Shown here in pieces: positions 33,140-41,581 of a DNA stretch of 50,215 bases. Under the pieces are notes generated by a model. It was not told the origin of the DNA, ran no database searches, and worked only from the letters and a program-made list of their open reading frames with translations. This DNA is from Pseudomonadota bacterium (GTDB taxonomy: Bacteria > Myxococcota_A > UBA9042 > GCA-2863065): contig SXOO01000145.1 of the NCBI GenBank assembly GCA_005776725.1, positions 1 through 50,215 of the forward strand. Reading direction: 5' to 3'. The number at the start of each line of letters is the position of its first letter. Position 1 is the stretch's first letter. A program made the position numbers and the translations under genes.

Positions 33140-35292
33140 GGCGTCTCCTGCTGGCGCTGCTCCTGGTGGCGAGCTGCGAGGAGGCCACGGAGGTCGGGCC
33201 CGTGTCCGTGGCGCCGCCGCCACTGCTCGACGCCGCCCCGGAGGACGCGGGCGAAGAGGCCTTCGTTCAACGGGTGCTGCCGCTCGTCTGGGGGCGCCGG
33301 GCGCGCGGGGCGGCGGAGGTCCGGGTGCTCGCCGAGCTGGCGAGATCGGGCGGCCGAGAGCAGCTGGTGCGCGCTATGGCGCGGTCCCCCGAATACCTGC
33401 TCCAGCAGGAGCAGTTCTTGAAAGACACGCTGGGCGTCGCGCGGCTCGGCTTCTCGTCCAACCCGGTCTGCTACGGCACCGCGCTCCGCTCGAAGCCCAC
33501 CGCAGACCTGGCGGCCGCGGTCCGCGACTTGGGCCCCTTCGACACCTCCACCGAGGCGCCCTTCACGCTGCTCGATCTGCTCCGCTCGTCGCTGGTGCTC
33601 GACGACCTCTCTCCGTTCCTCCGCGCCCACCTGATCGGGTCTCTCACGCGGGCCCTGGACGACATGCACCTCCTCGCCGCGCTGTCCCAGCGGAGGAACC
33701 GCGCCGAGCAGTTCATGTCGCGTTACGTGGGGCGACGGATGAGCTGCCTCGGCTGCCACAACTCCGACACGTCGGTGACCGACTCGCCTGACCCCGCGCT
33801 CGATCGCACGTGGCAGCCCAAGGGGTCCTTCGAGAGGGCGCTGTTCGGGCGCTCAGCAGGCCTCGCCGACGTCGAGGAGATGGCTGGCTTCTTCCGCCGC
33901 AAGGGCGTCCTCGCGGGCTACACGTACACGCACGACGACCTCGAGGAGCGCGTCCGGGTGGAGAAGGACGAGGGCGTCCTGCCGTTCGGGTGGGACCCCG
34001 CGTGCGGTGAGTTCCTGCCGCCGGACCAGATCCGCCCGGACGACGCGGTCCACCTGGACGGCACGCCGATCACGGCCACGTTCATCCACGACTACGGAAG
34101 CAACGCGAACATCTTCGCGCTCGAGGGGCACCTCCGCGCCGGCTTCGACCAGCTGCGGGCCCGGGGGCTCGTGGTCGCCGACACCGGGGACGTCAGCGCC
34201 GAGGCGGGGCTCGGCTGGCTGGTGGGGGCGTCGCTCGCGAACCAGCTCTGGTCGGAGGCGTTCGGCGCGCCGCTCACGCTCAGCCACGGCTTTCCGCGCA
34301 ACCGCTGGCAGCTCGAGATCCTACAGGCGCTCGGCGACACCTTCGTCGCGGGCGGGTTCTCGTGGCTCGACCTGATCGTCTCCGTGGCCACGCACCCGTA
34401 CTTCAACGGGCGCCCCAGCGAGAGCGCGGGGTACCGGCCGGTCTTCGATCCCTTCGAGGACGAGCACCTGCCCGTGGAAGACCGCCGAAACACGCTCGGC
34501 AACACGCTCCACCGCAGCAACGCGCGCGTCTTGCTCCACTCCGCCTACACCGCGATGGGCTGGCCGGCCGTGCCCGAGTACCTCATCTACTACATGGAGC
34601 CGTCGGCGCAGCTCCAGCGGACCGCGGGCGTCTTCCTGAAGCCGGGCGACCCGGGCTTCGGCGGCGTGAGCTTCCAGAGCCTCCTCGGCTGGGAGAGCCT
34701 CTTCGGCGCCTGCGCCGACCTCAACACGCAGGTGGCCTGCCCACTATCGCCTATCCTCGAGAACCCGTACGCCGAGGTGGCCACGGTCTGCGAGCTCTGC
34801 AACTCGCGGGGCGCGGCCTGCGACTGGGACGCGCGGTGCTGCGATGTGGCCTGGGACGCCTATTGCGGCGACTTCTGCGATACCGGCGACCCTGAGGTCT
34901 TCGACCTCGCCACCTTCCCGAGGCTCGAGCCGCCGGGGAACGGCGACCTCATTCGCCGCCTCCTCGACGCCGCGCCTGTCGGCGCGACCCTGGGGGACGC
35001 GGTCAGCGTGCTCAAGGACCAGCTGCTCGCGCGGCCGGGCATTGGGGACGCGGCAGAGCGCGCGGTCTTGGAGGCGGTGGCCGGTGCGCCCTTCGATGCC
35101 CCCCTCACGTCGGCGCTGGAGCCGGGGCTACGCCTCGTTTGCGGGGCCCTCCTCGCATCCCCGCAGTTCCTGCTCGCGGGCGACCCAGGTGCCACTCCGG
35201 AGGAGCTGAGTGAGGTGCCGGCCTTCACGCTGGTGGGTCTCTCGGAGGCCGAGCTCCGCGCGGAGCTCGAGGCGACGTTCTCACCGCCATAG
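33136..35292 (+). CDS. CXXCH-containing exported lipoprotein, DUF1549-like partner of DUF1501
   Basis: A 718-residue predicted lipoprotein (lipobox LLVASC). It contains one c-type haem motif, CLGCH at residues 204-208 in RRMSCLGCHNSDTSVTD, a pattern shared with DUF1549/PSD-type proteins. Residues about 550-580 form a Cys-rich patch including CCDVAWDAYC, a small motif that recurs in exported proteins of this kind of organism. The rest is helical and unassigned. It starts with an ATGA overlap after DUF1501, so it is probably its functional partner. Haem attachment is predicted from the motif only. Confidence 0.82.
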   Translation: MRRLLLALLLVASCEEATEVGPVSVAPPPLLDAAPEDAGEEAFVQRVLPLVWGRRARGAAEVRVLAELARSGGREQLVRAMARSPEYLLQQEQFLKDTLGVARLGFSSNPVCYGTALRSKPTADLAAAVRDLGPFDTSTEAPFTLLDLLRSSLVLDDLSPFLRAHLIGSLTRALDDMHLLAALSQRRNRAEQFMSRYVGRRMSCLGCHNSDTSVTDSPDPALDRTWQPKGSFERALFGRSAGLADVEEMAGFFRRKGVLAGYTYTHDDLEERVRVEKDEGVLPFGWDPACGEFLPPDQIRPDDAVHLDGTPITATFIHDYGSNANIFALEGHLRAGFDQLRARGLVVADTGDVSAEAGLGWLVGASLANQLWSEAFGAPLTLSHGFPRNRWQLEILQALGDTFVAGGFSWLDLIVSVATHPYFNGRPSESAGYRPVFDPFEDEHLPVEDRRNTLGNTLHRSNARVLLHSAYTAMGWPAVPEYLIYYMEPSAQLQRTAGVFLKPGDPGFGGVSFQSLLGWESLFGACADLNTQVACPLSPILENPYAEVATVCELCNSRGAACDWDARCCDVAWDAYCGDFCDTGDPEVFDLATFPRLEPPGNGDLIRRLLDAAPVGATLGDAVSVLKDQLLARPGIGDAAERAVLEAVAGAPFDAPLTSALEPGLRLVCGALLASPQFLLAGDPGATPEELSEVPAFTLVGLSEAELRAELEATFSPP

Positions 35293-35297
35293 GGGCG

Positions 35298-35312
35298 TGA
35301 GCGCACGGCTCA
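35298..35312. terminator. Possible small hairpin between convergent genes
   Basis: TGAGC and GCTCA form a five-pair stem around a five-base loop in the 17-base gap after the DUF1549-like gene, reaching into the stop codon of the convergent Cys-repeat gene. It is weak. Confidence 0.2.
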
Positions 35313-35870
35313 GGTCTTGATGCAGAACCCGCCCGCGCCGGCGGTGCACTCGCCGTACTCCTTGCACACGTCGGCGCGTAGGCAGTCGTCGTCGTCGGCG
35401 ACAACGCAGTTGCCGTCGCGGGCCGTGCAGTGCCCCTCCGACTTGCACCAGAACGACCGCTCGCAGTCCGCGTCCAGGGTGGCGACGCAGCGCTGGGCAT
35501 CGAGCCGGCACAAGCCGAACTTCTCGCACCCCACTGACCGCTCGCAGGCTGCGTCGGTGGCGGCGATGCATGCGCCCCCCCTGGCAATGCAGCGCCCATC
35601 CTGCGTGCAGGTGGCGGCGGCCTCGCAGTGGCTGTCTACCGCGGCGACGCACGCGTCTCCTGCCACCTCGCACAGCCCCTGCGTCTTGCAGACCGTCTCG
35701 CACGGCGTCGCCGTGCAGGCGTCCCCGGCGCACGCGCACGCGGCGTCCACCTCGCACGACTCTGTGGTGTCCGCTCCGCCCACGTCCGACTGGCACGCGC
35801 TGAGCACCGCGGCGAGGGCGGCCGCGACGCTAGCCGAGCCCGGCCAGCCCTTTAGAGGTCCGCGGCGCAC
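35310..35870 (-). CDS. Cys-repeat lipoprotein with four 27-residue tandem repeats
   Basis: A 186-residue lipoprotein (signal to lipobox VLSAC26). Residues 74-181 are four consecutive repeats of exactly 27 residues with invariant Cys at repeat positions 1, 9, 15 and 21 and a conserved D at position 6 (pattern C-x7-C-x5-C-x5-C-x6). A degenerate partial unit precedes them. The GTG start at 35870 lies inside the end of SUMF1-fold gene D (19-base overlap), so the two are coupled. Much longer open frames upstream overlap that gene and were rejected. I do not recognise a named domain; a disulfide-stabilised surface rod is plausible. Confidence 0.82.
   Translation of the reverse strand: MRRGPLKGWPGSASVAAALAAVLSACQSDVGGADTTESCEVDAACACAGDACTATPCETVCKTQGLCEVAGDACVAAVDSHCEAAATCTQDGRCIARGGACIAATDAACERSVGCEKFGLCRLDAQRCVATLDADCERSFWCKSEGHCTARDGNCVVADDDDCLRADVCKEYGECTAGAGGFCIKT
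35328..35651 (-). repeat. Four tandem 81-bp protein-coding repeats
   Basis: These 324 bases encode the four 27-residue Cys repeats of the lipoprotein. The length is perfectly regular while the DNA has diverged, which suggests old duplication under selection for spacing. Confidence 0.8.
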
Positions 35871-36901
35871 CGGAAGCCGAGCCCGTCTTCGAGGAAGGTC
35901 CCCTCGAACGGGAACCGGGCGGCCAGGGGGGCCGCGTAGTCGCGGCTGAGGAACGCCACTCCCTTGGCGACCACGACGTCCGGCTTCTCGTAGAGCCGGG
36001 ACTCCTTCGGGTCTCCCCCCTCGGGGGCCTTGAACCGGTCGGCCACCCACTCCTGCGCGTTTCCATGCATGTCGGCCACGCCGTACGGTGAGCGGTCCCC
36101 AGGGACGCTCCCCACCGGGAACATCGAGGGCTCCGACGGGAACGTGGTGGTGTCGCGCCACTTGATGTACGCGGCCTCATCAGCGAGGGGGCCGCTGATC
36201 CGCGCGAGCGTCATGGACTTTCGGCCGTCCCACTTCGAGCCCCACGGGTAGCGGTTGCCGCCAGGGCCGCGCGCGGCCTTCTCCCACTCGGCCTCGGTGG
36301 GCAGCCGCTTGCCCGCCCAGCTGCAGTAGGCGAGAGCGTCCTCCACGCTCACCAGGACCACCGGGTAGTTGGCGCGACCCTTCGGATACTGGTTCTCCCG
36401 CCACGACCACGGACCGGCCCACTCGTCAGCGAGCTGGGGCTGCGGGTGCTGGGCCGCGTCGATGAACTTCTTGTACTGAGCGTTGGTGACCTCGTAGCGG
36501 TCGATCCGGAAGCCCTCCAGGAAGACCCGCCGCTCGGGCCCGGCGAAGGGCAACGTGGGGTCGCCCATCGTGAACTCGCCGGCCGGGATCACGGCCATGT
36601 CGTCGATGGGGAACTCGGGCGTCCCCTTGGGCGTGAGGTCCTTCACCTCCTCGGGTGGCGCCGGCTCCGGGGGATAACCGAGGAACGGGTGGTGCTCGTA
36701 GGCCCAGTTGCTCTCGATGAGGGGGTCCTCGGGCTCTGGTCGCTCCTCGGGCGGCCGAAGGAGCTCGACGGCGCCGGGAGTGCTGCGGTTCTCGGGGACT
36801 GGGGGCTTGGAAGCGGCCTTTCCGGTGATCCAGGTCCGGACTCCGAACCCGGCCCCGACCAGGCCCAGAATCACGACTATCGGTGTGACCCACTCGCGCA
36901 T
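35852..36901 (-). CDS. SUMF1/FGE-fold protein D, membrane-anchored
   Basis: A 349-residue protein with an N-terminal transmembrane anchor (VTPIVVILGLVGAGFGVRTW), a Pro/Glu-rich linker holding HHPFLGY, and an FGE-fold domain: IPAGEFTMGDP, IDRYEVTNAQYKKFI, YPVVLVSVEDALAYC, RLPTEAEWEKAARG, NRYPWGS, YGVADMHGNAQEWV and LGFRCAA. The catalytic Cys pair is missing (AKGVAFLSRDYAAPLAAR). It is a close paralogue of the protein at 23220-24284. The ATG sits eight bases after a predicted -10 (TTTGAT). It overlaps the Cys-repeat lipoprotein gene by 19 bases. Confidence 0.88.
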   Translation of the reverse strand: MREWVTPIVVILGLVGAGFGVRTWITGKAASKPPVPENRSTPGAVELLRPPEERPEPEDPLIESNWAYEHHPFLGYPPEPAPPEEVKDLTPKGTPEFPIDDMAVIPAGEFTMGDPTLPFAGPERRVFLEGFRIDRYEVTNAQYKKFIDAAQHPQPQLADEWAGPWSWRENQYPKGRANYPVVLVSVEDALAYCSWAGKRLPTEAEWEKAARGPGGNRYPWGSKWDGRKSMTLARISGPLADEAAYIKWRDTTTFPSEPSMFPVGSVPGDRSPYGVADMHGNAQEWVADRFKAPEGGDPKESRLYEKPDVVVAKGVAFLSRDYAAPLAARFPFEGTFLEDGLGFRCAADL

Positions 36902-36909
36902 GCGCTCGC

Positions 36910-36938
36910 ATCAAACCGCCTCGCTTCGCCTTACACAA
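36910..36938 (-). promoter_or_regulatory. Sigma-70-like promoter, leaderless spacing
   Basis: On the minus strand TTGTGT (36938-36933), a 17-base spacer and TTTGAT (36915-36910) precede the ATG of SUMF1-fold gene D by eight bases. No ribosome site is seen. Confidence 0.45.
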
Positions 36939-37007
36939 GCCCAGCGGTCCCGCGTCCTGCGCCCCCTGGTGGGTGCAACCCATGCGGCCGCTGGTTACAG
37001 TGCAGCC

Positions 37008-38672
37008 GTGGCTCGTTGGTCCCTGATCCTGCTGCTGTCTTGCGGCGCCCCTCCCGAGGAGCTGGCGGGATGCCGCTATCCGGTGGCGCCGGCCGAGCTG
37101 ATCCGTGTGGAGCCCGGCGCCCCGTGCCGTGACGGCGCCCGGCCACCGGGACAGTTCGTAGACGCCGCCGAGCTGCTCGGGATTAACGTTGTCCACGAGA
37201 TGGAGGTGGTGGATGCCTCCGGGTGGTACGAGGTGGACGTGGCCGGGGGAGCGGTGGCCGACCTCGATGGCGACAACGCCCTCGACCTGTTGTTCGCGAA
37301 CGCGGGCGGGCGGCTCACCGCCTTCACCACCGGGGGGCGCGGGCCGCTCCGTTATGTGCGCCGCGAATACGACATCCTCGACACCCGCGGGCTGCTGGTG
37401 GTGGATCTCGACGGCGACGGCGCTCGGGACGTGGTGGCAACCCACAGCGACAGCGGCGTATGGCTCCGGGGCGACGGGAAGGGTGGTCTGGGCAGCGCGG
37501 CGCCGCTGGTGCCGGGCCTCGACGACCGCCTCGAGGCTCAGGTCTTCCTCGGCGCCTGCGCCGGCGACCTGGACGGCGACGGCCACGTCGACGTCTACAT
37601 CGCCAACCACGAGGTGGAGCCCGGCTTCGAGTCCGAGCGACGCGGGGCCTTGCCCGGCTTCGGCCCCGAGTTCTTGGTCAAGGGGAGCTGTTCCGGGCCG
37701 TCGGCCGACCTCTCTGACCGCTTGCCGAAGACCCGAGTGGAGGACAAGACCTTCCTGGTCACCCTGGTCGACCTCGACGGGGATCGCGACCTGGACCTGT
37801 ACGAGACGAACGACCAGTGGTCGCAGAAGGCGCTGGGCCTCGACCCCGACGACGACGAGAAGCAGGGGAACCGGCTCTTCGAGAACACAGGGGCGGGCTT
37901 CGTGGACGTGTCGCGCGTCAGCGGCGCGGACGTCGCGGTCTCTGCCATGGGCGCCGCGGTGGGCGACTACGACAACGACGGGCTCGTGGACCTCTACATC
38001 ACCGCAATGCTCCCCGAGGCGAACGCGCTGCTCCACAACGACGGCGGCCTCCGCTTCTCGGACCGCACGGCGGCGCTCGGGGCGGACACCCTCACCGCCG
38101 AGCACGACGTCGCCTGGGGCGCGGTGTTCCTGGACGCCGATGCCGACGGTTGGCTGGACCTCTTCGTGGCCCACGGCCACAACCTCGACCCGGTCGCCAC
38201 GGCGAACCCCGACGAACAGAAGAGCGTGTTGCTCCTGAACCGCGGCGGGGCCGCGTTCGAGCCGGGCACCGCGGGGCTCGACGGAGTGCGTCACGCGCGC
38301 TCGCCGCTCGTTGGCGATCTGGATCGTGATGGCTTTCCGGATCTGGTGGTCACCAACGCGGGCTCGGCCCCCCACGTCTACCTGAACGGCTGTGACTCGC
38401 GGCCGTGGCTGTCGGTGCGGCTCTTCGGCGGTCCAGGCAACACAGACGGCGGCGGCGCGCAGGTGGTGGTGCGCGGCGGCGGGATCGAGCAGCTGCGGCC
38501 GATTCTCCTCGGCGGGGATGGCGTCTTCGGCTCGTCAGCGCCCGAGGCGAGCTTCGGCCTGCCCGAGGGCACCACCGTGGTGGAGCTCGAGGTGCGCTGG
38601 CCGTCGGGGGCCACGCAGGTCTTTCCGGGGGTTCCGGTCCGGCACCTCGTCTCCGTGAAGTCGCCCGGGTAA
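37008..38672 (+). CDS. CRTAC1-type FG-GAP/VCBS and ASPIC-UnbV lipoprotein
   Basis: A 554-residue lipoprotein (lipobox LLLSCG). Seven or so calcium-binding FG-GAP/VCBS loops are spread along residues about 80-460: DLDGDNALDL, DLDGDGARDV, DLDGDGHVDV, DLDGDRDLDL, DYDNDGLVDL, DADADGWLDL and DLDRDGFPDL. These form a beta-propeller. The last 90 residues match ASPIC/UnbV (RPILLGGDGVFGSSAPEASFGL, VRWPSG). This architecture is the CRTAC1 family of extracellular proteins; no enzymatic role is known. The GTG at 37008 lies six bases after TACAGT (36996-37001), without a ribosome site. Divergent from SUMF1-fold gene D. Confidence 0.92.
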   Translation: MARWSLILLLSCGAPPEELAGCRYPVAPAELIRVEPGAPCRDGARPPGQFVDAAELLGINVVHEMEVVDASGWYEVDVAGGAVADLDGDNALDLLFANAGGRLTAFTTGGRGPLRYVRREYDILDTRGLLVVDLDGDGARDVVATHSDSGVWLRGDGKGGLGSAAPLVPGLDDRLEAQVFLGACAGDLDGDGHVDVYIANHEVEPGFESERRGALPGFGPEFLVKGSCSGPSADLSDRLPKTRVEDKTFLVTLVDLDGDRDLDLYETNDQWSQKALGLDPDDDEKQGNRLFENTGAGFVDVSRVSGADVAVSAMGAAVGDYDNDGLVDLYITAMLPEANALLHNDGGLRFSDRTAALGADTLTAEHDVAWGAVFLDADADGWLDLFVAHGHNLDPVATANPDEQKSVLLLNRGGAAFEPGTAGLDGVRHARSPLVGDLDRDGFPDLVVTNAGSAPHVYLNGCDSRPWLSVRLFGGPGNTDGGGAQVVVRGGGIEQLRPILLGGDGVFGSSAPEASFGLPEGTTVVELEVRWPSGATQVFPGVPVRHLVSVKSPG

Positions 38673-38693
38673 CCCGCGCCGCCCTCAGGCGTA

Positions 38694-39287
38694 GTGACTG
38701 GTGAACTTACCGTGCCGAGGGAGGTGCGGTACTTACGGGGCGTGCTCGATCCCGCCCAGGAGGCCCAAGCGGACGCCGCGATGGAACGGTACGCCCAGGG
38801 CGATGACGCCGCCTTCGCTGACCTCTACCGGCTGCTCGGGCCGGAGCTGGATCGCTTCGCCATGGGCCTCACGCGGCACCGCGCGCGAGCCGAGGACCTG
38901 GTTCAGCAAACTTTCCTGCAGCTGCATCGAGCGCGAGGGCGTTTCCGCGCCGGGTCGCACGTGGCGCCCTGGGCGCTCGTCATCGCACGCCGCCTGGTCC
39001 TCGACGACCTTCGCCGCCTGCGACGCGAGGGGCCGCTGCCCGAGCACGATCGCGCCGATCACGAGACCCCCGAGGATCTCGCCGCGGCGCGCGAGCTCAG
39101 GGCCACCGCGGTGCAGGCGCTGGATCGCCTCCCCGCCGCACAACGGCAGGCCTACGAGCTGGTCCGGGAGGAGGGTCTGAGCGTGGTGGAGGCCGCAGCG
39201 GCTGCTGGGACCTCCGTCGGCGCGCTCAAGGTGCGCGCGTTCCGCGCATACGAGGCGCTGCGGGCGGCGCTGAGGGGCGGGACATGA
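38694..39287 (+). CDS. ECF-type RNA polymerase sigma factor
   Basis: A 197-residue sigma-70 family factor. Region 2 includes DDAAFADLYRLLGPELDRFAMG, RAEDLVQQTFLQLHRAR and the promoter-melting WALVIARRLVLDDLRR. Region 4 is LPAAQRQAYELVREEGLSVVEAA, GTSVGALKVRAFRAY. The start is uncertain: GTG at 38694 is used, but 38712, 38724 (GTG) and 38781 (ATG, MERYAQGDD) are also in frame. It overlaps the NrsF-like gene by four bases (ATGA), so that gene is its likely anti-sigma. The binding site and target genes are unknown. Confidence 0.92.
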   Translation: MTGELTVPREVRYLRGVLDPAQEAQADAAMERYAQGDDAAFADLYRLLGPELDRFAMGLTRHRARAEDLVQQTFLQLHRARGRFRAGSHVAPWALVIARRLVLDDLRRLRREGPLPEHDRADHETPEDLAAARELRATAVQALDRLPAAQRQAYELVREEGLSVVEAAAAAGTSVGALKVRAFRAYEALRAALRGGT

Positions 39288-39892
39288 TCAGCCTCGAGCG
39301 CTTGCTGTCCGAGACCGCCCGCGTTCCGTCCCCGACCCGGGCGCAGCGCACACGGTTCGTTCTGGCTGCCCTGGTCCTGGGCGTGTCGCCGGCGCTGATG
39401 ATGCTGGTCTCCTCGGGCTCGGCCACTGTCACGGCGCTCCTGAAGCTGCTGCTCGTCCTCGCCGTGACGGCGCCCATGGTGGTGCTGACCCTCCGCCTGG
39501 GGTCTTCGGTGCCCCCGTCCCGGGGGTTGCGTGCTGTGGTCGTCCTCGTTGCGCCTGCGGCTCTCTTGGTCGGTGGTGCGCTCAGCTCGCTGCTCGGAGC
39601 GCCGACGCTGTCGGTGGACCCGCTCCATTGCCTCATGCACGGGTTTCTCGGTGCCTTGCCACCGGGGATCGCGCTCTGCGCCCTGGTCTGGCGGGCGGAT
39701 CCCGTCCACACCGGCACCGCCGGGGCCCTCGTGGGCGCCACCGCCGCCACGGCGGGCCAGCTAGCGGTGATGGTGTTGTGCCCGGATGCGGGCGCCGTTC
39801 ATGTGCTCACGGCCCACGTCGGGGCGGTGCTGGCGGGTACGGCGGTCGGGATGGTGCTGAGCGCCGCCCTGGGGCTGCGGCATCTCCCGTAG
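39284..39892 (+). CDS. NrsF-like (DUF1109) membrane anti-sigma factor
   Basis: A 202-residue integral membrane protein with six hydrophobic segments. The pattern CLMHGFLGALPPGIALCALVWRADP, then AGALVGATAATAGQ and CPDAGAVHVLTAHVGAVLAG, fits the NrsF/DUF1109 family, which holds ECF sigma factors at the membrane and uses conserved Cys residues. Cys residues are present in both places. The short cytoplasmic N-terminus (ISLERLLSETARV) would bind the sigma factor. It directly follows the ECF sigma gene with a four-base overlap. Confidence 0.75.
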   Translation: MISLERLLSETARVPSPTRAQRTRFVLAALVLGVSPALMMLVSSGSATVTALLKLLLVLAVTAPMVVLTLRLGSSVPPSRGLRAVVVLVAPAALLVGGALSSLLGAPTLSVDPLHCLMHGFLGALPPGIALCALVWRADPVHTGTAGALVGATAATAGQLAVMVLCPDAGAVHVLTAHVGAVLAGTAVGMVLSAALGLRHLP

Positions 39893-39896
39893 TCTT

Positions 39897-40499
39897 TTAG
39901 CCCTCTTCGTCCCAGAAGAAGAAGACGTCTGGCCCTTGTCCCAAGGCGGCCGTGAGGACCTCGATCGGGTCGTGCCACGGGAGATCTTCGGGAAGGTTCA
40001 GGTCCTCGGCGGCTTCTGGCTCCTCCTCCAAGATCGCCTTCAGGTTCTCGTAAACCAGAGGGCACCCCTCGTAGACGCGGCGTGCCAGCGCCCGGAGGTT
40101 GCGGGGCGGTTGAATGAACAGGCCGCCGACCGCGTGGGCGGCGATGGTGGTGATATCGATCGGGTCGGTGGCCGTGATCCCGCGCAAGAACGCCACGATG
40201 TCGGCCGTGCTGGGACCCGGGACGCCCCGGACTCCGAGTCGCTCGATGACCGCGAAGGGGTCGGGTGTGTCGGCGAGGCCGACGACGTACTCGTCCTCGC
40301 CGGTGGGCGGCTCGTAGAAGAAGAGGAAGGCGCCCTGGCGGCGCACGCTCTCCCGCTCCGCGAGGACGTCGTCGGGATCGAGATCGGGGTCCACCGGGAA
40401 CAACACGATCCCCGCGTCGGGCCCGAGACCGGGGGGAACCACTGGATCCGCGCCGAAGCGCTCCGAGAGGTCGTGAACCAGCCTGTCGAAAGGGGTCAT
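39897..40499 (-). CDS. DUF4253-like protein
   Basis: A 200-residue cytoplasmic protein. The C-terminal half has the DUF4253 pattern: VPGPSTADIVAFLRG, PPRNLRALARRVYEGCP, EVLTAALGQGPDVFFFWDEE. No catalytic residues are known for this family. It sits 22 bases after the OmpA-like gene on the same strand, so it may be cotranscribed, and is convergent with the NrsF-like gene four bases away. No ribosome site or promoter is apparent. Confidence 0.72.
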   Translation of the reverse strand: MTPFDRLVHDLSERFGADPVVPPGLGPDAGIVLFPVDPDLDPDDVLAERESVRRQGAFLFFYEPPTGEDEYVVGLADTPDPFAVIERLGVRGVPGPSTADIVAFLRGITATDPIDITTIAAHAVGGLFIQPPRNLRALARRVYEGCPLVYENLKAILEEEPEAAEDLNLPEDLPWHDPIEVLTAALGQGPDVFFFWDEEG

Positions 40500-40521
40500 G
40501 CGTGGGGCCTTTGAGAGCGGG

Positions 40522-41544
40522 TCACAGCGGGCGCCAGGCCTGCCGCGGGACCGAGGGTTGGGGGCCGGGCGCGCCGGCGCTGAGGACGTAGAGCGCGCGG
40601 CGATTCCGCGCCTCTGAGGTCTCGTCGGGGGTTTCCACGGCCAGTACGGACTCGCCGAAACCCTGGTAGTAGATCGGCAGCTTCAGGCCGTTGGCACGGA
40701 ACCATGAGCCGATCGCGCGGGCGCGCTGCTCGGACAGCTCCTGGTTCGAGCCGTGTGATCCGACTCGGTCCGTGTATCCGGCCACGTACAGCTGCAGCTT
40801 GATGAGCCCGCCGTACCGCGCCACCTTCTCCGACAGAAGGTCCAGCGTGTGGCGCAGCTTGGGCACTTCGCTTGGCCGCACGGCCCAGCGGCCGCTCTCG
40901 AACTCGACGTCTTCGTGGGGGATCTCCACCTCGAACGGCGTGATCTCCACGCTCACCCAGAAGTTGAACGCGCTCCACAGCTTGACGTCGATCTTGAGCA
41001 CTGCGATCCCGGGCGTCTGCGCCCACTCGATCTCGATGGTCTCGCCTGCGGCGATGTCGACCTCGCGCACCCCCTCGTCCATGACCTTCCCGTCATCGCC
41101 CATGACGCGGTACTCGATCTTGGAGCACGGCTGGTTCAGCCGCGCAGTGAGCCGGCGGTTCTCGAGGTCGACGTCTCTCTTCGCGAGGTCTGCGGCGATC
41201 TTCGGGAAGACGTGCGTCTCGAAGGTGAGGGTGAAGGTGCCGGACGAGCCGTCGGCCCACGTGACGTTGCCGTTCGCCGTCCACTGGGCGGCCCCCACGC
41301 CCTGCGTGAGCGGGAGCTCCTTGCGTTGCCCCACGCCGACGGGGCCGGCCTTCAGCGTCTGGCGCGAGGGCCCCTCGAGCGCCAGTATCACCTTGGCGAC
41401 GCCGACGCTGGGCATCAGGACCACGGCTGGGCGGTCACCCACCTGGACATTGGCCTTGATGGTGACGCCAAGGTCGCCCACTTCGTCGGCTCCAGCGGCC
41501 AGCGGGCCCGTCAACAGCAGCAGGAGAAGGGCAAAGAAGCGCAT
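40522..41544 (-). CDS. OmpA-like peptidoglycan-associated protein
   Basis: A 340-residue exported protein with a signal peptide (FFALLLLLLTGPLAAGADE). Residues about 20-200 are beta-rich and unrecognised. Residues about 215-325 are an OmpA-like domain: VAGYTDRVGSHGSNQELSEQRA, AIGSWFRANGL, YYQGFGE and TSEARNRRALY. The Asp/Arg residues that bind diaminopimelate are represented by GYTDRVG and EARNRR. It likely ties an envelope component to peptidoglycan. CATACT lies eight bases before the ATG, with TGGACG 17 bases further upstream. Confidence 0.9.
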   Translation of the reverse strand: MRFFALLLLLLTGPLAAGADEVGDLGVTIKANVQVGDRPAVVLMPSVGVAKVILALEGPSRQTLKAGPVGVGQRKELPLTQGVGAAQWTANGNVTWADGSSGTFTLTFETHVFPKIAADLAKRDVDLENRRLTARLNQPCSKIEYRVMGDDGKVMDEGVREVDIAAGETIEIEWAQTPGIAVLKIDVKLWSAFNFWVSVEITPFEVEIPHEDVEFESGRWAVRPSEVPKLRHTLDLLSEKVARYGGLIKLQLYVAGYTDRVGSHGSNQELSEQRARAIGSWFRANGLKLPIYYQGFGESVLAVETPDETSEARNRRALYVLSAGAPGPQPSVPRQAWRPL

Positions 41545-41552
41545 GGGCAGCC

Positions 41553-41581
41553 AGTATGAGGCGTGCTCAGACCGTCGTCCA
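41553..41581 (-). promoter_or_regulatory. Weak sigma-70-like promoter, leaderless spacing
   Basis: On the minus strand TGGACG (41581-41576), a 17-base spacer and CATACT (41558-41553) precede the OmpA-like ATG by eight bases. The match is poor and it is called mainly by position. Confidence 0.25.

Noticed and set aside
18727..36901. Active formylglycine-generating enzymes acting on local sulfatases
   Set aside because: The catalytic Cys pair is absent in all four SUMF1-fold proteins and I found no CxPxR sulfatase in the window.
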